A stretch of 64,000 nt of DNA from CAZAYY01 sp964489525 (GTDB lineage: Bacteria > Chloroflexota > Anaerolineae > Anaerolineales > JABWBV01). This document shows, piece after piece, positions 1-8,431 of the stretch. The stretch spans positions 93,414-157,413 of the forward strand of contig CAZAYY010000009.1 in assembly GCA_964489525.1 (NCBI GenBank), given 5' to 3'. Every line of letters starts with the position of its first letter. Within the stretch, counting starts at the first letter, position 1. The notes below the pieces were generated by a model that saw only the letters and a list, made by a program, of their open reading frames with translations, had not been told where the DNA came from and ran no database searches. The position numbers and the translations under genes were made by a program.

Positions 1-1
1 T

Positions 2-1261
2 TCTGTCTTTGAGCTGATTTTTGGGCACAATGGGCTTTCACGCCTGGCCAGGGGCCTGGGCAGGTCAACCCCGGCGCTGCCTTCGGACGCAGTCCCTGGC
101 CAGCCCCCCAACCAGGTGTTGCCAGGCCAGCGGCCCCCTGGAAATGGACAGCCCGGGCTGCCAGGGGGTGTTCTTCCCCCAGGTGCAGCCCCTCCGGGAT
201 TGCCAGGCGGGATGCCCACCAGCCCGCAAAGCGGCGCGCCGGGCAGCATGGATTTTGGCGTTCCGGGAACCCTGCGGCTGTTCACCCAACCTCTTGCTGA
301 TGAGGCATCCTGGCTGCTGATTTTTGCCCTGGGTGGGGCAGCCTGGGTTGGGCTGCTGCTTTGGAAACAGCCCTGGGATGAGAAGGGGTTGAGCCTGGTG
401 CTGTGGGCTGGCTGGCTGCTGCCTGAGCTGGTGTATTTCACCTACAGCAATGGGATTATGCATGCCTATTACCTGGTGATGGCCGGTCCGCCCATTGCGG
501 CCCTGGCAGGCGCGGCGGTGTGGGCGGCATGGCAGACGATTTCTGGGAACCGGGTCGTGGGTTGGGCTGCGATCGGTTTGCTAACGCTGGCTGCCCTGGT
601 TGTCCAAATGATAATCCTCAACGGCTTGGAACGCCAGCCGGTTTGGGCGCTGGCGCTTGCAGGAATTTTCATGCTGGCTGGGTTGGGGTTGGTTTTGGCC
701 AGCAAGGTCAGGCCCTGGACGGCGCCCCTGGCGCTTGGACTGTGGCTGGTTGCCATGCTTTTCATTCCGGGGTGGTGGTCTTTCCTTACGACATTCAACC
801 CTGCCCCCAATGCGGCTTTGCCCTCTGCCGGGGATGTCAGCAACGGCGCCCGTCCTGCTGGCAATCTTGGGCTGCCCCAGGGGGGCGCACCCAACCGCTG
901 GCAGAATCAGGGTCCCCTGGTGCAGTACTTGCTGGACAACACCCCTGCCGGGACGTACCTGGTTGCGACGGGCTCAGCCAATGAAGCGGCCCCTTTTATT
1001 TTGCAAACCCGGCGCCCGGTATTGGCTTTGGGGGGGTTCTCCGGTCAGACCAACGTTATTGGGATCGAAAAATTTTCAGCCCTGGTGGCCAGCGGCCAAC
1101 TGCGTTTCGTTCTCAGCAATGGCGTGGACCGTCATCCCCAAATTCGTCGTTGGGTGGAACAAAACTGCCGTCCGGTGCGAGGGTTTGCGCTGCCGCAGCC
1201 AGGGCCATCTGCGCCTGGACAGCCCGGCTCAACCCCCTCATTGTTAGACTGCGCCCCTTGA
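2..1261 (+). CDS. ArnT/PMT-like (YkcA/YkcB-type) membrane glycosyltransferase, C-terminal part
   Basis: The reading frame is open to the window edge, so the gene is truncated at its 5' end. The first visible residues (SVFELIFGHNGLSRL) resemble the loop found in YkcA/YkcB-type glycosyltransferases of the GT39/ArnT/PMT superfamily. This is followed by a low-complexity Pro/Gly/Gln-rich stretch of about 60 residues (about 75-255), then several hydrophobic helices and a soluble C-terminal domain containing TYLVATGSANEAAPF and LRFVLSNG, like the YkcA/B C-terminal domain. Such proteins transfer sugars from lipid-linked donors on the outer face of the membrane. The catalytic N-terminal part lies outside the window, so substrate cannot be judged. 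An internal ATG at 116 falls inside the linker and is not the start. Confidence 0.75.
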   Translation, partial: SVFELIFGHNGLSRLARGLGRSTPALPSDAVPGQPPNQVLPGQRPPGNGQPGLPGGVLPPGAAPPGLPGGMPTSPQSGAPGSMDFGVPGTLRLFTQPLADEASWLLIFALGGAAWVGLLLWKQPWDEKGLSLVLWAGWLLPELVYFTYSNGIMHAYYLVMAGPPIAALAGAAVWAAWQTISGNRVVGWAAIGLLTLAALVVQMIILNGLERQPVWALALAGIFMLAGLGLVLASKVRPWTAPLALGLWLVAMLFIPGWWSFLTTFNPAPNAALPSAGDVSNGARPAGNLGLPQGGAPNRWQNQGPLVQYLLDNTPAGTYLVATGSANEAAPFILQTRRPVLALGGFSGQTNVIGIEKFSALVASGQLRFVLSNGVDRHPQIRRWVEQNCRPVRGFALPQPGPSAPGQPGSTPSLLDCAP

Positions 1262-1305
1262 AATTTTTCGGGTGAGCTCACCGCAGGGAAAATGACCGCG
1301 ATCGC

Positions 1306-1968
1306 TTAGAAAGGCAAAAGCCGCAGTCCTTCAAAGATGGTATACCCGCCCCCTGCAACCAGGATCGCAAAATAAATAATCGTTGCCACGTTGGTCAGGT
1401 GGCCCAGCAAAATACTGTTCCCATCTTTTTCAATTTCGCCAATGGCAAAGAAAATCAACGCCAGGGCGGGCAGGGTGTTGCTGAAGGGGACAAATCCAAA
1501 AGGGACCATCAGCAAAAGCGCCGCCAGAATAAAACCCAGCTTGTTAACCAGGCGGATTTTCCCGTTTGTGCTCAGCCAGGGCAGGCGGTGGGGTTTACTG
1601 ATTTTCTCCAATTTTTGAAACCAGGGCAGTGCTTTTTTGAGCCCGGCCGCCAGCTTTTCAGACGAGATGGTGCGTTCCGAAATTCGTTTGGGCAGCCACA
1701 AATGGCGGTTAAACAGGCGCGCAACCCCAACCAGCAGAATTGCACTGCCAAACACCGTGCTGACCCCGGGTATGGACACCGGTACCAAAAATACCAGGGA
1801 AAGAAAAATGGACAGCAGAAGCAAGCCATCATCTTCAAATATGACCAGGATTTCCATCAGGGTGATATCGCCTTCTGGCATTTCCTGGATAATGGTTACG
1901 AATTTCTCGCCCATAGACACTTTGTCTAAGTCCGAAGGGTGAGAAAGGGGGGTATCGGATACACTCAT
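1306..1968 (-). CDS. ExoD-family membrane protein
   Basis: A 220-residue protein with a short soluble N-terminus, a hydrophobic pair of helices (LLLLSIFLSLVFLVPVSIPG), the segment VFGSAILLVGVARLF, a basic amphipathic middle and two further hydrophobic stretches at the C-terminus. This order and the motif ITLMEILVIFEDDG match the ExoD family (exopolysaccharide synthesis, ExoD), inner-membrane proteins named for a Rhizobium exopolysaccharide mutant; the molecular role is unsettled. It is a single gene, transcribed away from mvaD and convergent with the glycosyltransferase. The family call is from motif recognition; function is not predicted beyond envelope or polysaccharide association. Confidence 0.75.
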   Translation of the reverse strand: MSVSDTPLSHPSDLDKVSMGEKFVTIIQEMPEGDITLMEILVIFEDDGLLLLSIFLSLVFLVPVSIPGVSTVFGSAILLVGVARLFNRHLWLPKRISERTISSEKLAAGLKKALPWFQKLEKISKPHRLPWLSTNGKIRLVNKLGFILAALLLMVPFGFVPFSNTLPALALIFFAIGEIEKDGNSILLGHLTNVATIIYFAILVAGGGYTIFEGLRLLPF

Positions 1969-2172
1969 GCAGGTAAACCTCTTCTAAAAACTTGTTTGCG
2001 CTACATCCATTCCTGGCAGGATTTGGCGTGGGCTGCCCTGGGACATAAAGCAGTTTATTCTACTCCTTTTTTATGCAAAGATGGCGGGTGTTCGCGTGGG
2101 ACACCCCTTAATTTACCGATCGCCTGTGGTAGACTTTGCGTAGATTCCAATTGAAAGGTGTTTCTGAATTCC

Positions 2173-3150
2173 ATGTCCAATAATTTTGCTGCAGCTGCTG
2201 CCAACCCAAACATTGCCTTTATCAAGTACTGGGGCAACCAGGATGATGCTCTCCGGATTCCAGTAAATGGCTCGATCTCCATGAACCTGGCTGGTTTGGA
2301 GGCGCGCACGAACGTCCACTTCAGCCAGGACTACCCGGAAGACCGGCTGGTTCTCAATGGCCAGCCTGCCGCCGGCGACGCGCTGCGCCGGGTGATCGCC
2401 ATGTTGGACCGGGTGCGTGCCCTGGCCGGGTTGGGCTGGAAGGCGGCGGTCGAAAGCGCCAACAACTTCCCCACCGGCACGGGCATTGCCTCCTCGGCTG
2501 CGGCTTTTGCAGCCCTGGCCCTGGCCGCCAGCCGCGCGGCTGGCCTGGAACTGGACGAGCCTGCCCTTTCGCGGCTGGCCCGCACTGGCTCTGGTTCGGC
2601 GGCTCGCTCGGTTCCGGGTGGGTTCGTGGAATGGTACCCAGGCAGCACCCATGAAGATTCTTATGCGGTCTCAATTGCCCCGCTGGCACACTGGCACCTG
2701 GTGGACTGCGTGGCGGTGGTCAGCACCGGGCACAAACCCACCGGGTCTACCGAAGGACATGCCCTGGCTCCCACCAGCCCCCTGCAGGCGGCGCGCGTGG
2801 CCGACGCCCCCCGCCGCCTGGAAGTTTGCCGCCAGGCCATTTTGCAGCGCGATTTTCCGGCCTTTGCCGACATTATTGAATTGGACAGCAACCTGATGCA
2901 CGCAGTGATGCAGACATCCGCCCCCCGGCTGTTATACTGGCAGCCTGCCACGGTTGCAATTATGCAAGCGGTGGCTGCCTGGCGAGCTGAGGGAATTGGC
3001 GCGGCCTATACCATTGACGCCGGGCCGAATGTCCACGTGCTTTGCCTGGCGGAATACCACGCCGAGGTAACCCGCCGGCTTTCTGCGCTGCCAGGGGTGC
3101 TGAGCGTGCTCACCGCCCACCCAGGCGGCCCGGCTGCGCTGGTGGGGTAG
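2173..3150 (+). CDS. mvaD: Diphosphomevalonate decarboxylase family (GHMP) enzyme
   Basis: A GHMP-superfamily protein of 325 residues. NIAFIKYWG near the N-terminus, the ATP-loop motif PTGTGIASSAAAF and SGSAARSVPGGFVEW are hallmarks of mevalonate diphosphate decarboxylase, which makes isopentenyl diphosphate from mevalonate diphosphate in the cytoplasm. The ATG at 2173 is preferred over an in-frame GTG at 2158 because a GAAAGG-like site lies about 12 bases before the ATG but abuts the GTG. A homologue in the chloroflexote Roseiflexus decarboxylates mevalonate phosphate rather than the diphosphate, so that substrate is possible here. The gene stands alone; the type 2 IPP isomerase (59981-61012) and prenyl synthase (51105-52118) in this window complete the pathway logic. 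Confidence 0.85.
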   Translation: MSNNFAAAAANPNIAFIKYWGNQDDALRIPVNGSISMNLAGLEARTNVHFSQDYPEDRLVLNGQPAAGDALRRVIAMLDRVRALAGLGWKAAVESANNFPTGTGIASSAAAFAALALAASRAAGLELDEPALSRLARTGSGSAARSVPGGFVEWYPGSTHEDSYAVSIAPLAHWHLVDCVAVVSTGHKPTGSTEGHALAPTSPLQAARVADAPRRLEVCRQAILQRDFPAFADIIELDSNLMHAVMQTSAPRLLYWQPATVAIMQAVAAWRAEGIGAAYTIDAGPNVHVLCLAEYHAEVTRRLSALPGVLSVLTAHPGGPAALVG

Positions 3151-3250
3151 CCCTGCGGGTTAGGCTTTACCAGGTCGTTCTTAATCATCTTCTTATGCCC
3201 TGGCAGCGCCACGCCGGGTGTGGGGAGATATAATCGAAGCAGTTATTATT

Positions 3251-3325
3251 CAACCCCACCCCCCGGCCCCCGCCCCAACCTTGGGAAGGGGGGACAGAGG
3301 GGGGATGGGTGAATTGTGATTTCAT
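3251..3325. repeat. C/G-rich intergenic palindromic repeat, copy 1
   Basis: CAACCCCACC followed by C-rich DNA, a short centre (CCAACCTTGG) and a G-rich arm, ending GGGATGGGTGAATTGTG. The tail is nearly the same as in the copy at 16211-16270, which shows that both belong to one dispersed family. It fills most of the 190-base gap between mvaD and the protease gene. Confidence 0.6.
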
Positions 3326-3343
3326 TGTTACGCGAGGTTTTGC

Positions 3344-4402
3344 ATGTTTGGAAATATCCTTGAATTTGTTTTACCCATCGTCCTGCTCATCATCATTCAT
3401 GAGCTGGGCCATTTTGCTGCCGCCAAGTTTTTCAAGATTGATGTCGAGGAGTTTGGGCTGGGCTTCCCGCCGCGGGCGGTGCGCCTGTTCAAAATTGCAG
3501 AAACGGAGTACACCCTCAACTGGCTGCCTTTGGGTGGTTTTGTGCGGATTAAGGGTGAGACCGATGATGTCAGCGGCGGTTTGAACCAGGCCAACCCCTG
3601 GGTGCGGATTGCGGTCTTTGCCGCTGGCCCCATTGCCAATATCGCCACGGCCATTTTGCTGCTGGCGCTGTTTTTCAACCAGGTGGGCCGCCCCGACCTC
3701 ACCCGGGTTTTGGTGGTAAATGTGGCTGAAAATTCGCCGGCTGAAATGGCCGGCATCCAGCCCAACGATATCATCACCCGGTTCAACGACGTGGTGGTAG
3801 ACAGCGGCGACGCGCTGAACAATGCCGTCCAGGCCAGCCTGGGCGTCGAGTCGGTGGTGGAATTGGAGCGCGGCGGCGAAAACCTGACCGTCACCCTGGT
3901 TCCAAGGGCAAATCCCCCGGAAGGCGAGGGGGCTATTGGCATCCAGCGGTCTTACGCGACCCTGCCCGTTTCATTTTTTGAAGGCATGGCCTGGGGCACC
4001 AGTGCCGTGTGGGATTACGCCCAACTGCTGCTCACCATCCCTGGGCGGCTGATCAATGGCACCATGAACCCGGAAGATGCCCGGCTGGTGGGTTACAAAG
4101 GGATGTACGACATGCACCAGATGGTGAAAGACACCCCGCTGCCGCAGGGCGTGGCTCCCTGGGTCAACAGCCTGAGCTTTTTTGCCACCATCTCCATTTC
4201 CCTGGGGCTGCTCAACCTGTTCCCCATCCCGGCTGTGGATGGTGGGCGCATTCTCTTCACCTTGCCAGAGCTAATTTTCCGCCGCCGCATTCCGCTGCAG
4301 TACGAAAACGCAATTAACGCCGTCAGTTTTATGCTCCTCCTTGCGCTTTTGATTTATATCAACATTCAAGACGTGGTTAACCCGGCGTTTGTCTATCCCT
4401 GA
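3344..4402 (+). CDS. Site-2 protease, RseP/M50 family membrane zinc metalloprotease
   Basis: A 352-residue polytopic protein. The first helix carries HELGH (H19, E20, H23), the zinc site of M50 intramembrane proteases. A PDZ domain follows (about residues 110-190, VVNVAENSPAEMAGIQPNDIITRF), and the C-terminal NLFPIPAVDGGRI supplies the third zinc ligand motif NxxPxPxxDG. Family members cut membrane-bound anti-sigma factors or signal-peptide remnants inside the bilayer. The start ATG has a GAGG-like site upstream. In many bacteria rseP sits beside isoprenoid or undecaprenyl genes; here it lies 190 bases downstream of mvaD, but the repeat in between argues against one tight operon. Confidence 0.88.
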   Translation: MFGNILEFVLPIVLLIIIHELGHFAAAKFFKIDVEEFGLGFPPRAVRLFKIAETEYTLNWLPLGGFVRIKGETDDVSGGLNQANPWVRIAVFAAGPIANIATAILLLALFFNQVGRPDLTRVLVVNVAENSPAEMAGIQPNDIITRFNDVVVDSGDALNNAVQASLGVESVVELERGGENLTVTLVPRANPPEGEGAIGIQRSYATLPVSFFEGMAWGTSAVWDYAQLLLTIPGRLINGTMNPEDARLVGYKGMYDMHQMVKDTPLPQGVAPWVNSLSFFATISISLGLLNLFPIPAVDGGRILFTLPELIFRRRIPLQYENAINAVSFMLLLALLIYINIQDVVNPAFVYP

Positions 4403-4410
4403 TTCAGAAA

Positions 4411-4440
4411 CCCACCCCCAGCCCCCGCCCGAGGGCAGGG
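4411..4440. repeat. C/G-rich intergenic palindromic repeat, short degenerate copy
   Basis: CCCACCCCCAGCCCCCGCCC followed by GAGGGCAGGG, a short version of the family seen at 3251, 16211 and elsewhere. It directly precedes the perfect palindrome at 4454-4490. Confidence 0.4.
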
Positions 4441-4453
4441 AAGTACGAAAATA

Positions 4454-4490
4454 ATGGCCACCTGGCGGGTGTAAACCGCCAGGTGGCCAT
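4454..4490. terminator. 15-bp perfect palindrome between convergent genes (bidirectional terminator-like)
   Basis: Arms ATGGCCACCTGGCGG (4454-4468) and CCGCCAGGTGGCCAT (4476-4490) pair perfectly around a 7-base loop. It separates the protease gene (+) from the DUF4129 gene (-), so it probably ends both transcripts. A close relative lies at 45028-45068 in the same kind of convergent gap, with one base pair changed on both arms (A-T to G-C). Confidence 0.65.
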
Positions 4491-4531
4491 ATCTTTATCG
4501 GATCCTCTACCCACGGGGAAGGGTGGGCGGC

Positions 4532-6148
4532 CTATTCTTTTTTATCGCGTTCGCGCAGGCTGCGGTTGAGCGCCTGCCAATCCTTCTTGATGGTTTCGGC
4601 TTCCGCATCGGTAACCGGCAGGTTGGAATACCTGGCGCGGTTGAAAGCATCGGTCATTTCTTCTACGGTGGGCTGGTCATCGGGCAGCGCCCCTTCGAGT
4701 GTATTGGCGAATTCGTTTGGGGTTTGTCCGGAGCTGCGGGAAATTCCGCGCTGGGCACTGCGCCGCAGCAGCGCCAGGTAAAAGAAGCGCACCCGCTCGC
4801 GCGGCGGCAGTTGCCCTGGGTTTGCAAACCAGCCTTGCGCATCGCGTTCGCGCCGGGCACGCCGTTCGGCCAGCCGCGCCCGCCCGGCTTCCACTAGGTT
4901 GCTGACCTGCTGGCGGGTTTTGTGCAGCAGGGTATCGAAAAATTCCCAAACCCGCTGGATGATGTCTGCATTAAAAAACCGCTGCAGGGTGCGCATTACC
5001 CCTTCGTTCTGCCGGGCGTAGGCGGTGACCGTATAGATCACCAGGGCAATGAAAACCACCCAAAACAACACCGTCCCGGCTGTTTCCCAGAAGGGCGGGG
5101 CGCTTTCCAGGGTTTCGTTCATGGGCGGGTTATCCAGGGTTTGCTGCACAAAAGTGGGCAGCAGCTCGCGGGGGGTTTCTTCGTCGCCGGGCATTACAGA
5201 GCCCATGGCCCACCCGAAGGCGATGGCAATCAGCATCACCAGGACCGCAATAAAGTACAATAAATAACTCACCAGGGTGGCCAGCGCTTCGATTGGCCCC
5301 ATGGCCAGGTTTTTGGGCAGCAGCGAAGCCACAAGGCCCAAAATTCCCACAAACGCCAGGCCAAACACCAACCACTGTCCGGAGATATTCCTGGGGGAAG
5401 GCAGCCGCAGCCAGTTCCACCCGGCGCGCAGCACAGCCAGCTGCCCCTGCGAGAGCAGCACAAACACCAGCAAGAAATATACCAACACATTCCAACGCGG
5501 CAGGCTTTGGGTTATGGGTTGGCCTGGCAGCCCCATGATTGCGGACTGCAGCACATAGGTCAGTAAGATCAACAAAATCCCTACCCCAAACAGCGGTACG
5601 GCCATGCTGCGCAGTTCCCCGGTCCGGTCAGAAAAATTGGTGATGTTCCAATCGCTCTGCAAGATGAGCCGGTCGCTTTCCAGCCGCACCAGGCTTTCGC
5701 CGATCATGGTTGCCCACATCCACACCAGAATCAGGCAGATTAACCCCGCCAAAAACTCGGGGTCGGTCAAAATTTCCACCGGGTTGGTTGGCAGCCGCCG
5801 CAGAGCCTGGGTTACCACGCCCCAATCTTTGGCCACAACACCCATGCGGATGTAAAAGAAGATGCGCAGCGCCACAAACCACAGGGCAAACTCACCCAGC
5901 CGGTAAACCAACCCTTCTGGCCCGGAGGAATAAAAGCGCTTTATCTGCCGCAGGCTGAGCAGCGCCTCACCCGCCCCCAAGGCCATCAGTACGGGCAGGT
6001 AGCCTGCCGTCCAGGTGCCGCTGAAGCGTTCGAACATGACCTGGATGGTGATCCCCGCGCACAGCGCCATGCCCATGACCAGGAATTGGGCAATGACAGC
6101 GGCCTGTCTTTCGGTTGGGGTCAGTCTTCCGGTCAGGTTCGTGTGCAT
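4532..6148 (-). CDS. Multi-helix membrane protein with C-terminal DUF4129
   Basis: About 538 residues: a long N-terminal part with roughly ten hydrophobic segments, then a soluble C-terminus with RVRFFYLALLRRSAQRG, SSGQTPNEFA and FNRARYS, the pattern of DUF4129, a domain usually attached to membrane transglutaminase-like proteins of MoxR/DUF58 operons. Here no transglutaminase core is seen. The start at 6148 is chosen because the upstream DUF58 gene stops at 6151, leaving two bases, and MHTNLTGRLTPTERQ looks like a real N-terminus; the longer frame would overlap DUF58. It is the last gene of a MoxR-DUF58-DUF4129 operon. Role unknown; such operons are linked to chaperone or envelope functions. 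Confidence 0.8.
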   Translation of the reverse strand: MHTNLTGRLTPTERQAAVIAQFLVMGMALCAGITIQVMFERFSGTWTAGYLPVLMALGAGEALLSLRQIKRFYSSGPEGLVYRLGEFALWFVALRIFFYIRMGVVAKDWGVVTQALRRLPTNPVEILTDPEFLAGLICLILVWMWATMIGESLVRLESDRLILQSDWNITNFSDRTGELRSMAVPLFGVGILLILLTYVLQSAIMGLPGQPITQSLPRWNVLVYFLLVFVLLSQGQLAVLRAGWNWLRLPSPRNISGQWLVFGLAFVGILGLVASLLPKNLAMGPIEALATLVSYLLYFIAVLVMLIAIAFGWAMGSVMPGDEETPRELLPTFVQQTLDNPPMNETLESAPPFWETAGTVLFWVVFIALVIYTVTAYARQNEGVMRTLQRFFNADIIQRVWEFFDTLLHKTRQQVSNLVEAGRARLAERRARRERDAQGWFANPGQLPPRERVRFFYLALLRRSAQRGISRSSGQTPNEFANTLEGALPDDQPTVEEMTDAFNRARYSNLPVTDAEAETIKKDWQALNRSLRERDKKE

Positions 6149-6150
6149 GG

Positions 6151-7335
6151 CTACTTCCAAATATTCAGGTCGCGCTGGTCGTGGAAATGAAAAACCGGGA
6201 TGTGATAGGCCCTGCCCTTTGCCTGGATTTCCTGGATTCCGCCGACAGGTCCGCACAGCGCCAGGGTAATGGACAGCCCGGCCTGCCGGGCAGCGTACAG
6301 CGCTTCAAAGAGAGCATCGTTGCCGTGGCCCGTGATGACCATCACACTCGCGCCCCAGGCCAAACGGACGCGCTGCTGCCGGAAAAAGGTTTCGAAGTTG
6401 TTCTCGTCGGATAAATCGGCCCGTGCCAGCGTTTCCAAAATGCGCATCAGGTGTGCCTGCCCCTTGCCGGACAGGACGGGCAGCAGTTGGGCTTTTGGAG
6501 AGGTGAAGGCATCTACCGCGTTGGTGTAAAAGCCCACCTGCTGGCGCTGGCCAGCCACCCAGTTGGCCACTGAGGCAGCCGTTACCACAGCCAGCTCAGT
6601 CGCTTCAATCCGCCGGCGGTAGTGGTAGTTTTCGCGGTAAAAGTCCAGGAAAATGGCGCTGTCCAGGGCAATGGAAGATTCCATCTGCTTTACCTGCATG
6701 CGCCCGGAGGCCGCCGTGGCTTTCCAGTCTATCCGGCGGGGGGAATCACCCACCTGGTATTCGCGCTTACCCATCGGTCGGTTGGGGTCATCCAGCAAGA
6801 TGCGCTGGCTTTTCAAGGTTCCAATGGGCGAGAAAGAAGGCATGGCCACTTTTTGCAGCGGCAGCACCGTGGGGTACACAATCAGATCTTGGGTACCCCC
6901 GGAAAGGGTCATTTGGGTCAGCCCCATCAAATCGCTGGAGCGGATGTTGAGCGGCCCAATCCGGTAGACTCCCCTGGCGTTAGGGGAGAGCCTGTACTTA
7001 AACTTGTGCTCGGCACGCGGTGGCAGGCTGGTTACCTGGTGAAACAGGTTGGCCCCGGCCAGGTTGACGGGCAAGTTTTCGCGCAGGTCTACCCATAAAA
7101 TTGGCAGCCAGCTTTTGTTCTCAACCTCAAGCGCAACCTCCACCACCTCTCCCGGAAATGCCCGCGGGGTAAATTTGCGCTCGAAGCGAAAGCCCTGCAT
7201 TGCCCGTGTGGTCCACCAGCGGCCCACCAGGAAGATGCCCAACAGCAAATACACCAACGGTGGAAACAGCGGCTCTCGAATGAGAACCGCCAGGGCCACC
7301 AAGAGCATCAGCAGGGGGAAAAACAGGTCTGCCAT
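6151..7335 (-). CDS. DUF58 domain-containing protein
   Basis: A 394-residue protein with two hydrophobic helices at the N-terminus (FFPLLMLLVALAVLI), a beta-rich middle, and the DUF58 signature YQVGDSPRRIDWKATAASG at about residues 195-215. A VWA-like fold follows (SAIFLDFYREN). DUF58 proteins are membrane-anchored partners of MoxR AAA ATPases. The gene starts 6 bases after the moxR stop and ends 2 bases before the DUF4129 gene, so the three are surely cotranscribed. Confidence 0.88.
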   Translation of the reverse strand: MADLFFPLLMLLVALAVLIREPLFPPLVYLLLGIFLVGRWWTTRAMQGFRFERKFTPRAFPGEVVEVALEVENKSWLPILWVDLRENLPVNLAGANLFHQVTSLPPRAEHKFKYRLSPNARGVYRIGPLNIRSSDLMGLTQMTLSGGTQDLIVYPTVLPLQKVAMPSFSPIGTLKSQRILLDDPNRPMGKREYQVGDSPRRIDWKATAASGRMQVKQMESSIALDSAIFLDFYRENYHYRRRIEATELAVVTAASVANWVAGQRQQVGFYTNAVDAFTSPKAQLLPVLSGKGQAHLMRILETLARADLSDENNFETFFRQQRVRLAWGASVMVITGHGNDALFEALYAARQAGLSITLALCGPVGGIQEIQAKGRAYHIPVFHFHDQRDLNIWK

Positions 7336-7341
7336 CGTAGT

Positions 7342-8307
7342 TCAGGAAGCGGAGGGTTTTCCTTCCAGGCTGCCGAGGTCCAGTGTGGTTTGCGCCAGGA
7401 TGTCGTTCAGAATACTGGCTGGGGTTTTGCCGCGCAGGATGGCGTCGGGCTTGAGAATCAAGCGGTGGGGCAGAGCGTAGGGTGCGAGGTGTTTGAGGTC
7501 ATCGGGCAGCACATGGCTGCGCCCCTGGATGGCGGCGTAAGCCTGGGCCGCTTTGAAGAAGGCCAGGCTGCCGCGCGGGCTGACACCCAGCGCCAGGTCG
7601 GGGTGGGAGCGGGTGGCGGTGACCAACCGCACCAGGTAGGTGTGCAGGGTGTCATCCACGTGCACCTCCCAAACCAGCCGTCCCAAGGCCAGCAGTTCCC
7701 CTCCATCCACCACGGCTTCCAGGCTGCCAATCGGGTGTTCGCGCGCCAGGCTGCGCAAAATGCGCTCCTCTTCGGCCGGGCCAGGGTAGCCCATCGAAAT
7801 TTTCATCAAGAAGCGATCCAGTTGGGCTTCGGGGAGGGGAAACGTGCCTTCATATTCAATCGGGTTTTGGGTTGCCAGCACCAGGAAAGGCCGGGGCAGG
7901 GCATGGGTTGCGCCGTCCAGGCTCACCTGCTGCTCCTGCATGGCTTCCAACAAGGAAGATTGGGTGCGGGGCGTAGCCCGGTTGATTTCATCGGCCAGCA
8001 AAATGTTGGCAAACACCGGGCCAGGCCGAAAATCAAACTCGCCAGTTTTCTGGTTGAAAACCGAAATGCCGGTCACATCGTTTGGCAGCAAATCGGGTGT
8101 GCACTGGATGCGTTTAAAGGTCATCCCCATGCTGGCGGCAATCGCCCTGGCCAGCATGGTCTTCCCCGTTCCGGGCACATCTTCCAGCAGCACATGGCCT
8201 TCCACAAGCATGGCCGTCAGCGCCAGTTCAATTACCGCGCGCTTGCCGACAATCACTTTTTCCACGTTGTCAATCACTTTTTGAGTAAATTCCTGGATGG
8301 CTTTCAT
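7342..8307 (-). CDS. MoxR-family AAA ATPase
   Basis: 321 residues. Walker A GTGKTMLA within LLEDVPGTGKTMLARAIA, Walker B ILLADEINRA, sensor region PFLVLATQNPIEYEGTFPLPEAQLDRF and the MoxR feature GVSPRGSLAFFKAAQA are all present. MoxR ATPases act as chaperone-like remodelers, usually with DUF58/VWA partners, as here. The ATG at 8307 (MKAIQEF) is chosen over the longer frame because a GGAG lies about 6 bases upstream and the added residues look like read-through of the divergent promoter region. Confidence 0.92.
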   Translation of the reverse strand: MKAIQEFTQKVIDNVEKVIVGKRAVIELALTAMLVEGHVLLEDVPGTGKTMLARAIAASMGMTFKRIQCTPDLLPNDVTGISVFNQKTGEFDFRPGPVFANILLADEINRATPRTQSSLLEAMQEQQVSLDGATHALPRPFLVLATQNPIEYEGTFPLPEAQLDRFLMKISMGYPGPAEEERILRSLAREHPIGSLEAVVDGGELLALGRLVWEVHVDDTLHTYLVRLVTATRSHPDLALGVSPRGSLAFFKAAQAYAAIQGRSHVLPDDLKHLAPYALPHRLILKPDAILRGKTPASILNDILAQTTLDLGSLEGKPSAS

Positions 8308-8419
8308 ATCATCTCCACACGGGCAGTCTGCCCGGCGCAAGGACCGCGCCAGGCATGTATATAATAACACCCTCTTGCCCGTTGGGCTTGTGCAGGTTTT
8401 GGGTATTTCGCCAACCAGT

Positions 8420-8425
8420 TATAAT
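8420..8425 (+). promoter_or_regulatory. -10 box TATAAT, leaderless-type promoter of the DHH-CBS-PAP gene
   Basis: A perfect TATAAT ends 6 bases before the ATG at 8432, so transcription should begin at or next to the start codon. No ribosome binding site fits in the gap. The -35 region is weak (TTGGGT at 8399-8404, spacing 15). A second TATAAT lies at 8360-8365. Confidence 0.6.
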
Positions 8426-8431
8426 ATATTT

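Noticed and set aside
6149..6256. N-terminal extension of the DUF4129 protein
   Set aside because: It would overlap the end of the DUF58 gene, lacks a ribosome site and has no family similarity; start set at 6148.
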